Shown: positions 51,933 through 62,001 of the stretch, one piece after another
Layout: each line of letters starts with the position of its first letter
Position numbering within the stretch: position 1 is the stretch's first letter
DNA from: PMG-095 sp037200885
GTDB lineage: Bacteria > Myxococcota_A > Polyangia > Polyangiales > Polyangiaceae
Direction: 5' to 3'
NCBI GenBank assembly: GCA_037200885.1
Contig: JBBCIN010000003.1
Coordinates: 1,116,001-1,180,000 of the forward strand
DNA length: 64,000 nucleotides
Notes under the pieces: model-generated
Database searches by the model: none
Told to the model about the DNA's origin: nothing
What the model saw: only the letters and a program-made list of their open reading frames with translations
Translations under genes and position numbers: made by a program

Positions 51933-53309
51933 ATGCCCGAGCTCGAGCCACCGTGTAACGATGTCCTCTCGCTGATTGGCAACACGCCACTGGTGCGCAT
52001 CAGTCGCATCGATACCGGCCCGTGCGAGCTGTACGTGAAGCTCGAAAATCAAAATCCGGGTGGTTCGATCAAAGATCGCATCGGGCTCTCGATGATCGAA
52101 GCGGCCGAGAAGAGCGGCGCGATCCGACCCGGCGCGACCTTGGTCGAAGCCACGGCCGGCAACACCGGGCTCGGCTTGGCACTGGTCGCCGCGCGTAAGG
52201 GCTACAAGCTGGTGTTGGTCATCCCGGACAAGATGAGCCAAGAAAAGGTGCACCATTTGCGCGCGCTGGGCGCGGAGGTGCGCATGACTCGCAGCGACGT
52301 CGGCAAGGGCCACCCGGATTACTATCAGGACTACGCCGAGCGCATCGCGCGAGAACTCGGGGCGTACTTCGTCAATCAGTTCGCCAATCCGGCCAACCCC
52401 CTCGCCCACGAAACCAGCACCGCGCCCGAGATCTGGAAGCAGATGGACGGACGGCTCGACGCCGTGGTCTGCGGCGTGGGTTCGGGCGGAACGCTCACCG
52501 GTTTTAGCCGCTACTTCGAGCGCGTTGCCCCGAACGTGGAGCTCGTGCTGGCCGATCCCAAAGGCTCGATTTTGGCGGATTACGTCACGACCGGCACGCT
52601 CGGCAAAGCCGGCTCCTGGTTGGTCGAAGGCGTCGGTGAGGACTTCGTGCCCTCGATTTGCGATCTGTCGCGTGTGCGCAAGGCCTACTCGGTGAGCGAC
52701 GAAGAGAGCTTCCTCACGGCGCGGACACTGCTCAAAGAAGAAGGCATTTTTGCCGGCTCTTCCAGCGGGACCCTGCTCGCCGCCGCGCTCCGCTATTGCC
52801 GCGAGCAGACCACTCCCAAGCGCGTCGTGAGTCTGATCTGCGACAGCGGCGGCAAGTACCTATCGAAGATGTTCAACGACTATTGGATGCGCGATCAAGG
52901 CTTCTTGCCTGGCACGAGCTATGGTGATTTGCGCGATCTAATCTCGCGGCGCCCCGAGGCCGGCGCGGTCATCTCGCTCGCGCCGAGCGACACGCTGCTG
53001 ATCGCCTATTCCCGCATGCGCTTGTACGATGTCTCGCAGTTGCCCGTGCTGGAACATGGCGAGATCGTCGGCATCGTCGATGAATCGGATTTGCTGCTCG
53101 CCGCCCAGCGCGACACCAGCCTATTCCGGAACCCCGTGCGTGAGTTCATGAGCACGAAGCTCGTGACGGTAGATGCCCACGCGCCGCTCGAATCGCTGAT
53201 GCCGCTGTTCGACCAAGGCCTAGTGGTGATCGTGCGTGAGTCCGAGCACTTCTCCGGCCTGATCACGCGCATCGACGTCTTGAATCACCTGCGTCGCAAG
53301 CTATCCTGA
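51933..53309 (+). CDS. Cystathionine beta-synthase (PLP domain plus CBS pair)
   Basis: A 458-residue protein from ATG 51933 (MPELEPPCNDVLSLIGNTPL). GTG 51891 is an alternative with a GGAGGTGA site 15 bp before it. The fold-II PLP domain has the Schiff-base Lys47 in NPGGSIKDRIG, TAGNTGLGLALVAARKGYKL (phosphate loop), CGVGSGGTLTGFSRYF and EEGIFAGSSSGTLLAAALRY. Residues after about 330 are two CBS motifs (LAPSDTLLIAYSRMRLYDVS and FMSTKLVTVDAHAPLESLMP), the regulatory module of cystathionine beta-synthase. It joins serine and homocysteine. It lies close to the transsulfuration-type enzyme at 49.6 kb. Confidence 0.92.
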   Translation: MPELEPPCNDVLSLIGNTPLVRISRIDTGPCELYVKLENQNPGGSIKDRIGLSMIEAAEKSGAIRPGATLVEATAGNTGLGLALVAARKGYKLVLVIPDKMSQEKVHHLRALGAEVRMTRSDVGKGHPDYYQDYAERIARELGAYFVNQFANPANPLAHETSTAPEIWKQMDGRLDAVVCGVGSGGTLTGFSRYFERVAPNVELVLADPKGSILADYVTTGTLGKAGSWLVEGVGEDFVPSICDLSRVRKAYSVSDEESFLTARTLLKEEGIFAGSSSGTLLAAALRYCREQTTPKRVVSLICDSGGKYLSKMFNDYWMRDQGFLPGTSYGDLRDLISRRPEAGAVISLAPSDTLLIAYSRMRLYDVSQLPVLEHGEIVGIVDESDLLLAAQRDTSLFRNPVREFMSTKLVTVDAHAPLESLMPLFDQGLVVIVRESEHFSGLITRIDVLNHLRRKLS

Positions 53310-53460
53310 GCGGCCCGCCGTCTGGTCGAGGGTGACTGTGCCACTGGCACAGGGCACTGTCTTGGCCCCGACAAGCTTGTCCGAACCGGCGCATCCCCGG
53401 CTCTGGGCGAGAGTCGATTTTTGCCCCGAATCGTGGGGGATCCACGCTGGCACGAGTCTT

Positions 53461-53500
53461 GTACTCAGACGTACTCAGACGTACTCAGACGTACTCAGAC
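53461..53500. repeat. 10-bp direct tandem repeat, four copies
   Basis: GTACTCAGAC repeated four times without change at 53461-53500, followed by a near copy GTGCTCGAG. It lies 20 bp before the start of the MYXO-CTERM gene, in its presumed promoter or leader. The unit of 10 bp is close to one DNA turn. Confidence 0.85.
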
Positions 53501-53519
53501 GTGCTCGAGCAAAGGATGC

Positions 53520-53918
53520 ATGAACGGGATGATCAAGAGTGTATCGGGATTGATGTGCGCCGTGGGCCTATTCGCAGTATCGACGGCGCGGGGCGACATC
53601 CCACCGTCGGACGTTTGCCACACGGAGAACACGACCTGTCACAACGCGGGCGTGAACTACGACCAGGACGGCGTGTGCGTTGCTGCCACTTGCAGCAAGG
53701 GGAGTGCCACCGGTCAAGTGACGACGTACGACTGCATGCTGTGTAAATCAGACCCCGCGCTCGGCGCTGCTGGCGCGTCTGAGATCGCGAGCACGACCGA
53801 TGATCACAAAGACGACGGCGGTTGCAGCGTCCGCGCGCTCGGCACAGAGAAGCGCATCGCGACGGTGATGCTCGGATTTGGCTTGCTCGCACTCGGAATA
53901 TCGCGTCGGCGCCGCTGA
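53520..53918 (+). CDS. Small secreted MYXO-CTERM-type protein
   Basis: A 132-residue protein from ATG 53520 (MNGMIKSVSGLMCAVGLFAV), with a signal peptide ending near STARG. The mature part has several Cys pairs (DVCHTENTTCHNAGVNYDQD, CVAATCSKGS, CMLCKSD). The C-terminus is a sorting tail of the MYXO-CTERM type: GGCSVRALG, a hydrophobic helix (ATVMLGFGLLALGI) and SRRRR. In myxobacteria such tails are cut by myxosortase and the Cys attaches the protein to the cell surface. Function of the small Cys-rich body unknown. It is 4 bp before the next membrane-protein gene. Confidence 0.8.
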   Translation: MNGMIKSVSGLMCAVGLFAVSTARGDIPPSDVCHTENTTCHNAGVNYDQDGVCVAATCSKGSATGQVTTYDCMLCKSDPALGAAGASEIASTTDDHKDDGGCSVRALGTEKRIATVMLGFGLLALGISRRRR

Positions 53919-53922
53919 AGAC

Positions 53923-55014
53923 ATGTCGCTCTTGCGCACCGCGGAACGGCTGAGCGGGCCCCTCGATTGGTGTCGCCGGGGCTGGTTCAGCTGGATCGTG
54001 CAAAGCGACTTTGCGCGCGCCACGCTCACGCATCGCGACCGGCGGATCGCCACGGTCGCCTGCGCCAGCGTAGTCGCAGCGGCGTTTGGAGCGGTCTATT
54101 TTCCGGTGTTGCTCTTCACACTCGGCCCGCTCGTGCTGGGCGTGGCTCACGTGGCGGCGGACGTGCGCTACCTGGTCTTGCGCCGAAACTTGGCGCGCTG
54201 GTGGCAATCTACCGTCTGGCTCGGCTGCGCGGCACTGATTGCGCTGCGCATTTCGGAAGCGCTCGGACTGCTGCGGCACGCCGATCGCATCGAGTTCGGC
54301 ACCGCGGCGGCCTTCACCGGGGTGGCCTTGCTCGCAGGGCTACGGGAGCGCGGCTCGCTTGCGCGCGCACTCTTGGCCGGCGCGTTGCTCGCTGCCGCGA
54401 CCCGCTATGCCATGAGCCAACCGAGAGTAGCGCGCTACGTGTTCCTGCACGCACACAACCTGATCGCGCTCTTGGCTTGGGCAACCCTGTTTCGAGCCAA
54501 CAAGCGCTGGCTGGTCGCGCCCGCGGCGTTCATCGCGCTGGGCGTGGCGGTGCTTGCATCTGGCGCGCTCTTCGAGCAAACGCTGGCCTCGCCGTTCGCG
54601 GCTTCGTTCCACCTGCACGTGTTGACCATCTCGGATTGGGTCGCGCCGTTTGCCGATCCGCGTCTGGCAATCGGCGTCACCACGACTTATCTGTTCCTAC
54701 AGAGCGTGCACTACTCGGCGTGGTTGAGTTGGATCCCGCAGGAAGAGCAACCGAGCCGCGGCACGCCTACTTTTCGCATGAGCGTGCGCTCCTTGTTCTC
54801 GGACCTGGGCACGCCGGGTGTCGCTGCGGTCGGCATCGCGGCGATGGCGGTGCTGGTCGGCGGCTTCTTCGACGTGCACCGAGCACGCGATCTGTATCTG
54901 TCCCTCGCGGCCTTCCACGGTTACCTCGAGTTGGCGCTTCTGACCTTCTTCTGGGTGCGCGGTGCCAACCGCGCCGAGCGCGCCGTCCAAGCACTCGACG
55001 CGCAGGCCGGGTAG
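53923..55014 (+). CDS. Polytopic membrane protein of unknown function
   Basis: A 363-residue protein from ATG 53923 (MSLLRTAERLSGPLDWCRRG), 4 bp after the MYXO-CTERM gene. About eight to nine hydrophobic segments are seen. Conserved-looking motifs on or near membranes include LGPLVLGVAHVAADVRYLVL, YVFLHAHNLIALLAWATLF and SVHYSAWLSWIPQEE, each with a His that might bind metal. The middle HAHN and the HYSAWLSWIP motif are not enough for a named family. Tight spacing suggests co-expression with the genes on both sides. Confidence 0.65.
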   Translation: MSLLRTAERLSGPLDWCRRGWFSWIVQSDFARATLTHRDRRIATVACASVVAAAFGAVYFPVLLFTLGPLVLGVAHVAADVRYLVLRRNLARWWQSTVWLGCAALIALRISEALGLLRHADRIEFGTAAAFTGVALLAGLRERGSLARALLAGALLAAATRYAMSQPRVARYVFLHAHNLIALLAWATLFRANKRWLVAPAAFIALGVAVLASGALFEQTLASPFAASFHLHVLTISDWVAPFADPRLAIGVTTTYLFLQSVHYSAWLSWIPQEEQPSRGTPTFRMSVRSLFSDLGTPGVAAVGIAAMAVLVGGFFDVHRARDLYLSLAAFHGYLELALLTFFWVRGANRAERAVQALDAQAG

Positions 55015-55023
55015 GCTGCGCAC

Positions 55024-55359
55024 ATGCCACTCCTCTACGCCTGGCTGAGCGCGTTCGCACTCACGACGGCGAGTGAGCTCGTGATCGCGGTGCCGCTGCT
55101 GGACGCGGGCGGCTCACGCCTGCGCCGCATTGCTGCGGTCTGCCTCGCGCAGCTGGCCACTCATCCGGCGGTCTGGTTCATCTGGCCGCTCCTCGGCCTC
55201 CCCCGCCCGCTCTTTCTCCTGCTCGCCGAAAGCTTCGCTCTACTCGTCGAAGCACTGATCTACCGCTTCAGCTTCGAACGCGTGAGTTGGCCGCGTTGCT
55301 TCGCCGCCTCCGCGCTAGCCAACGCCGCATCGGTCCTGGTCGGGCTCTGGCTGAGCTGA
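55024..55359 (+). CDS. Small membrane protein
   Basis: A 111-residue protein from ATG 55024, 9 bp after the polytopic membrane protein gene. Three to four hydrophobic segments (LLYAWLSAFALTTASELVIA; THPAVWFIWPLLGLPRPLFL; LLLAESFALLVEALIYRFSF). The middle ES-A-LLVEA-IYRF text is the kind of block found in small uncharacterised membrane proteins. No family name. Probably the third gene of one transcription unit starting at 53520. Confidence 0.6.
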   Translation: MPLLYAWLSAFALTTASELVIAVPLLDAGGSRLRRIAAVCLAQLATHPAVWFIWPLLGLPRPLFLLLAESFALLVEALIYRFSFERVSWPRCFAASALANAASVLVGLWLS

Positions 55360-55416
55360 GCCTCTGATGTGGGCTACTCCTGACCGCGCCTCACGGCATT
55401 GGCTTTAGGACCGGCT

Positions 55417-56400
55417 CTAAGCGCAGACGCGGTTTCGCCCGGAATCCTTGGCCTGATACAGCTTTTCGTCGGCGCGCCCGTAGAGCGCTTCCGGCTCTTC
55501 TTCCGAGCCCGCTTTGAATTCGGCGACGCCCAGGCTGGCCGTCACCGGCAGGCTCTTTTCTTCGAACGTCGGCATGTTCTCGGCGACCGCGACGCGGATC
55601 CGCTCAGCGCATTGCTTGGCTTGCGCGAGCGATGTATTGGGGCACAGCACCGCGAACTCTTCACCGCCGACGCGTGCGAACAAGTACTCCGCCGGCACCG
55701 AGGTCTTGACCACGTTGGCGGTGGCGCAGAGTACCGCGTCGCCCGCCATGTGGCCGTAGGTGTCGTTCACCTTCTTGAAGTGGTCGATGTCGAGCACGAG
55801 CAGGCTCACCGGACCGGTCTGAGCCGCCGATAGCGCCACCCGCAGGTTCTCGTCGAAGTGGCGCTTGTTGTGCACGCCGGTCAGCGCGTCGAAGCTCATC
55901 AGCCGCTGCACCTCTTCGTGGTAGGCGCCCTCGATGTTCCCGCCGGCCAGGTACTTGAGGAGGGCCTTGCCGATCTGCACGCGGTCGCCATCCTTCAGTG
56001 TGTGCTCTTTCACACGCAGACCGTTGACGTAGGTGCCGTTGGTGGAGCCCAAGTCAGTCAGGCGATGGCCGGACTCGAAGGGTTCGATCCTCGCGTGGCG
56101 CCGGCTCACCGAGTCCGCGTCGAGCACTAGGCCGGCGTTCGAGCCGCGACCAATCTCCATCGGCGAATCAGCCAGGACGGTGCGATTGCCCAAGCGCGGC
56201 CCCGAGAGCACGAGCAGAAGTGCCTGCTGCTGGCCCGCTACTCGGATCAGACTGCGCATATCGCGCGAGATCGTGACCTCGAGAGTCGACTCGTAAAGCT
56301 CGTCGTCCGCCAAAGTAACCGTTTTGGTCTCGCGCTGTGGGACTGCGCTAACCTCATTCAAGCATAGCAGATGCTCGGACGGTGCTCGTGATTCGCGCAC
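55417..56400 (-). CDS. FHA-domain diguanylate cyclase (GGDEF)
   Basis: A 327-residue cytoplasmic protein, GTG start at 56400 (other starts possible, no clear ribosome site). Residues about 75-140 are an FHA phosphothreonine-binding domain (PMEIGRGSNAGLVLDADSVS, RRHARIE, LTDLGSTNGTYVNGL). The GGDEF domain follows from about residue 165: SFDALTGVHNKRHFDENLRV, LLVLDIDHFKKVNDTYGHMA and the active-site ARVGGEEFAVL near residue 245. The signature GGEEF is catalytic-type; no RxxD inhibition site precedes it. It would make cyclic-di-GMP in response to phosphorylated partners such as Ser/Thr kinase targets. Confidence 0.93.
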   Translation of the reverse strand: MRESRAPSEHLLCLNEVSAVPQRETKTVTLADDELYESTLEVTISRDMRSLIRVAGQQQALLLVLSGPRLGNRTVLADSPMEIGRGSNAGLVLDADSVSRRHARIEPFESGHRLTDLGSTNGTYVNGLRVKEHTLKDGDRVQIGKALLKYLAGGNIEGAYHEEVQRLMSFDALTGVHNKRHFDENLRVALSAAQTGPVSLLVLDIDHFKKVNDTYGHMAGDAVLCATANVVKTSVPAEYLFARVGGEEFAVLCPNTSLAQAKQCAERIRVAVAENMPTFEEKSLPVTASLGVAEFKAGSEEEPEALYGRADEKLYQAKDSGRNRVCA

Positions 56401-56523
56401 TGCAATTGATACTAGAAATGTGGGGCCAGCGCCTACATTGTGAGCTCGACCGTGCTCACGATGCTAGTCCCGCGCGCTCTGCTAGCAGGTCGGCCCGCGC
56501 ACCGCAGAACCCGAGCGCCACGC

Positions 56524-57936
56524 TCAGACGTCGTAGTACAAAAAGTATTCGAACGGCGTCGGGCGCAGGCGAGAAGCTTGCACGTCGTGCTCGCGTTTGT
56601 GATCGAGCCACATGTCGATCAGATCCTGCGTGAACACGTCACCCTTGAGTAAAAACTCGTGGTCGCTCTCCAACGCGTCGAGCGACTCTTCGAGTGAGGC
56701 GGGCATGCGCGCGACGTCCCTCAGCTCTTCGGCCGAGAGGGAATAAATGTCTTTGTCGAGCGGCGCGCCCGGGTCGATCTTGTTCTGGATCCCGTCGAGC
56801 CCCGCCATCATCATGGCCGAGAACGCCAGATATGGGTTGCAGGTCGGATCCGGAAAGCGCAGCTCGAGCCGGCGCGACTTGGGTGAGGGCGAGTAGGTCG
56901 AGATGCGAATCGCGGCTGAGCGATTGCGACTCGAATAAGCCAGGTTGACGGGCGCCTCATAGCCGGGAACGAGCCGCTTGTAGCTGTTGGTGGTGGGGTT
57001 GGTCAGCGCTGCCAGGGCATGCGCGTGCTTCAGGATCCCCCCCATATAATAGAGGGCCATTTCGCTCAAGCCCGCGTAGCCATCGCCCGCGAAGAGCGGC
57101 TTGCCGTCCTTCCACAGGGATTGATGGCAGTGCATGCCATTGCCGTTGTCCCCATATAAGGGCTTGGGCATGAACGTGGCAGTGCGACCGTTGCGATGAG
57201 CCACGTTTTTCACGATGTGTTTGAACCACATCAGCTTGTCCGCGCACTTGAGCAAGCTATCGAAGCGCATGTCGATCTCGCCCTGGCCCGCGCTCGCTTG
57301 TTCGTGGTGGCTGACCTCGACCTCGATGCCGAGGCGGTCCATCTCCAAGCAGATCTCCGTGCGCAGATCCATGTGCGTGTCCTGCGGCTGGACCGGGAAG
57401 TAGCCCTCCTGGCTACGGATCTTGTGGCCGAGGTTCGGGCCTTCGTCGCGCCCGCTGTTCCAGATGGCCTCCCCCGAATCGACTGAGTAGAAGGCCTCGT
57501 GGCCCTTCACGTCGAAGCGCACCCCGTCGAAGATGAAGAACTCCGCCTCGGGTCCGAAGAAGCACGTATCGGCGAGCCCCGTGCTCTGCAAATACGCTTC
57601 CGCCTTCTTGGCGATGTAACGCGGGTCACGCGAATAGCTCTGACGAGTGAGCGTGTCCTGGATATTGCAAAGCAAGGACAGCGTGGGAAAGCGCGTGAAG
57701 GGATCGAGCACGGCGGTGCTAGGATCCGGGATCAGCAGCATGTCGCTCTGATTGATGGGCTGAAAGCCGCGAATCGAGGAGCCGTCGAAGCCGAAGCCTT
57801 CCTCGAATGCATCGCTCGACAGGCGATGGAACGGCACCGACGTGTGCTGCCACTTACCGATCAGATCGATGAACTTCAAGTCCACCATGACCGCTTCGTG
57901 CTTCTTGCCGAGCTCGATGGCTCCTTTCACATCCAT
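56524..57936 (-). CDS. glnA: Glutamine synthetase, type I
   Basis: A 470-residue GSI from ATG 57936. Beta-grasp start (MVDLKFIDLIGKWQHTSVPF), FGFDGSSIRGFQPINQSDML, the metal and substrate blocks FFGPEAEFFIFD and NVAHRNGRTATFMPKPLYGD with NGNGMHCHQSLW, and RNRSAAIRIS for the phosphate site are all present. DKDIYSLSAEEL contains the Tyr that is adenylylated in the alpha subtype. It makes glutamine from glutamate and ammonia. It lies 114 bp downstream of glnB on the same strand, with a strong hairpin between them. Confidence 0.96.
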   Translation of the reverse strand: MDVKGAIELGKKHEAVMVDLKFIDLIGKWQHTSVPFHRLSSDAFEEGFGFDGSSIRGFQPINQSDMLLIPDPSTAVLDPFTRFPTLSLLCNIQDTLTRQSYSRDPRYIAKKAEAYLQSTGLADTCFFGPEAEFFIFDGVRFDVKGHEAFYSVDSGEAIWNSGRDEGPNLGHKIRSQEGYFPVQPQDTHMDLRTEICLEMDRLGIEVEVSHHEQASAGQGEIDMRFDSLLKCADKLMWFKHIVKNVAHRNGRTATFMPKPLYGDNGNGMHCHQSLWKDGKPLFAGDGYAGLSEMALYYMGGILKHAHALAALTNPTTNSYKRLVPGYEAPVNLAYSSRNRSAAIRISTYSPSPKSRRLELRFPDPTCNPYLAFSAMMMAGLDGIQNKIDPGAPLDKDIYSLSAEELRDVARMPASLEESLDALESDHEFLLKGDVFTQDLIDMWLDHKREHDVQASRLRPTPFEYFLYYDV

Positions 57937-57969
57937 AGCCCTAGCTCTATCGCTATCGGGCGTCCGGGG

Positions 57970-57998
57970 CTACTGCCGGCTTCGCACTCCGGCAGTAG
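57970..57998 (-). promoter_or_regulatory. Hairpin between glnB and glnA
   Basis: A perfect 10-bp inverted repeat, CTACTGCCGG / CCGGCAGTAG, with a 9-base loop, lies 34 bp upstream of the glnA start. There is no T tract after it on the minus strand, so a full terminator is unlikely. Partial attenuation, mRNA processing or stabilisation of the glnA message is possible. Confidence 0.6.
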
Positions 57999-58050
57999 TC
58001 TTCCCGTTCGCACGCGGCTCAGGACGAGCCGCTGGGCCTAATCAGAGGCG

Positions 58051-58389
58051 TCAGATCGCTTCTTCGGCGCGCTCGCCGGTGCGGATACGGACCGCCTCGT
58101 CGACCGGGCTGACGAAGATCTTGCCGTCACCGATGCGGCCGGTCTTGGCGCTCTTCTCGATCGCGTCGATCACCTGATGGACCATCTGGTCGGGGACGAC
58201 GATCTCGAGCTTTACCTTCGGTACGAAGTCCACGACGTAGGCAGAGCCGCGGTAAACTTCCTTCTTACCGCCGGTGCGGCCGAAGCCTTTGACCTCGGTC
58301 ACCGTCATGCCCTGGATACCGACTTCGGACAAGGCATCCTTGACCTCGTCCAGCTTGAACGGCTTGATAATCGCCTCGACCTTCTTCAT
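58051..58389 (-). CDS. glnB: Nitrogen regulatory protein PII
   Basis: A 112-residue PII from ATG 58389 (MKKVEAIIKPFKLDEVKDAL), with GGAG six bases before it; the frame stays open four codons upstream. The T-loop (GGKKEVYRGSAYVVDF) keeps Tyr51, the uridylylation site. VGIQGMTVTEVKGFGRTGG and IGDGKIFVSPVDEAVRIRTG are the ATP/2-oxoglutarate-binding blocks. It senses 2-oxoglutarate, energy and glutamine state and controls glutamine synthetase and ammonium uptake. It is cotranscribed with glnA. Confidence 0.95.
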   Translation of the reverse strand: MKKVEAIIKPFKLDEVKDALSEVGIQGMTVTEVKGFGRTGGKKEVYRGSAYVVDFVPKVKLEIVVPDQMVHQVIDAIEKSAKTGRIGDGKIFVSPVDEAVRIRTGERAEEAI

Positions 58390-58789
58390 CTGGCTCTCCA
58401 CTTATTTTTGGGGGGGTATCGCCCGTCGCGAGGCCTCCCCTCCTTGAGCTGCGGGGGCACCGCTAGGATCATTCACGCCTGACGTGTTCGGCAGGCGCGA
58501 TCGGACGTAACGGGGTCCGTGTTTCCGAATTGTTTCCGAATCGAGTCAGTGCACCACTCGCGGAAAATCGCAAGGATTCTGGGCAATCGGAAACACCGGG
58601 CCCGAAATGAGGGCCGCCAAAGTGAGCCCGAGAGGCGTCGGCGCGCCGCGTCAAATGACCATAGCGCGCAGCTCCCGAAGAGCGCTGCGGCCTGATGGCC
58701 GAAGCCCGACGGGCCTCGGGACGAGGGCGCAATTCGGGTACTGTACTGCCGTTCCTGTCCGTCTCGATCGCCTGCCTGCCCCCTCGTCA
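58390..58789. other. Intergenic stretch between glnB and the kinase gene, with an inverted repeat
   Basis: About 400 bp between divergent genes. No gene is supported; the in-frame extension of the kinase frame is not protein-like. A long inverted repeat, GTGTTTCCGA (58519-58528) and TCGGAAACAC (58587-58596), with another GTTTCCGAAT copy at 58532-58541, lies in the middle. No clear sigma-54 (-24/-12) site was found for glnB. Confidence 0.45.
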
Positions 58790-61369
<2,580 letters not shown>

Positions 61370-61452
61370 AAAACCGGGACGCGAAAGACACGAATTCCTA
61401 CTCGGGCTCGCAGCCCATTGCGCACCTTTTGTCCATTCCATCGCGCGCCGCG

Positions 61453-61998
61453 ATGCGTCGCTCTCCAATCGAGACGAGCCGCGTCGTGCTCGTGCCACTC
61501 GAGCTCAATGACGGGAACGAGCTGTGGGACGCGGTCGAGGGTTCACGTTGGCACCTCGAGCGTTGGCTCCCCTGGGTTCCGTTCAACAACGCGCCCGAGG
61601 CCAGCGTGCGCTACGCGGAGGCCTGCGTTTCGGACTGGGACGCGGGCCGAGCCGTGCGCTTCGCGATTCGCGATCGGCAATCGCGCGAGCTGCTCGGAGT
61701 CGTCGGGCTGGACTCGTGCGTGCACTTGCATCGCTCGTGTGAGCTTGGCTACTGGCTGCGGCGAGAAGCCACCGGTCGCGGCATCATGACCGAGGCCGCG
61801 CGCGCCTGTGTGGACTTTGCATTCGCGCGCATGGCCGTGCATCGCATTCGCTGCGCGGCGGCCACGGACAACAGCGCCAGCTTGCGCGTAATCGCGAGGC
61901 TTGGGTTTCGCTTCGAAGGCATCGCGCGTCAAGCTGAGCTCGTCGGCGCACGCTGGCTCGATCATGCCATCTTCGCGCGCCTGTCGAGTGACGAGTGA
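61453..61998 (+). CDS. GNAT-family N-acetyltransferase, RimJ/RimL type
   Basis: A 181-residue GNAT protein from ATG 61453 (MRRSPIETSRVVLVPLELND). ERWLPWVPFNNAPEASVRYA is the typical RimJ/L substrate-side motif. CELGYWLRREATGRGIMTEA is the acetyl-CoA pyrophosphate loop (Q/RxxGxG/A type). AVHRIRCAAATDNSASLRVI with ARLGFRFEGIARQAEL completes the fold. Such enzymes acetylate N-termini of ribosomal or other proteins, or small amines. It starts 84 bp after the kinase gene and ends 4 bp before the histidine kinase gene. Target unknown. Confidence 0.88.
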   Translation: MRRSPIETSRVVLVPLELNDGNELWDAVEGSRWHLERWLPWVPFNNAPEASVRYAEACVSDWDAGRAVRFAIRDRQSRELLGVVGLDSCVHLHRSCELGYWLRREATGRGIMTEAARACVDFAFARMAVHRIRCAAATDNSASLRVIARLGFRFEGIARQAELVGARWLDHAIFARLSSDE

Positions 61999-62001
61999 CG
62001 T

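Noticed and set aside
53967..55076. 369-residue frame overlapping the polytopic membrane protein in another frame
   Set aside because: Arg/Ala-rich shadow. The chosen frame has clear membrane helices and a start 4 bp after the preceding gene.
58402..58520. Sigma-54 promoter for glnB
   Set aside because: No TGGCAC-N5-TTGC type site was found on the minus strand upstream of the start.
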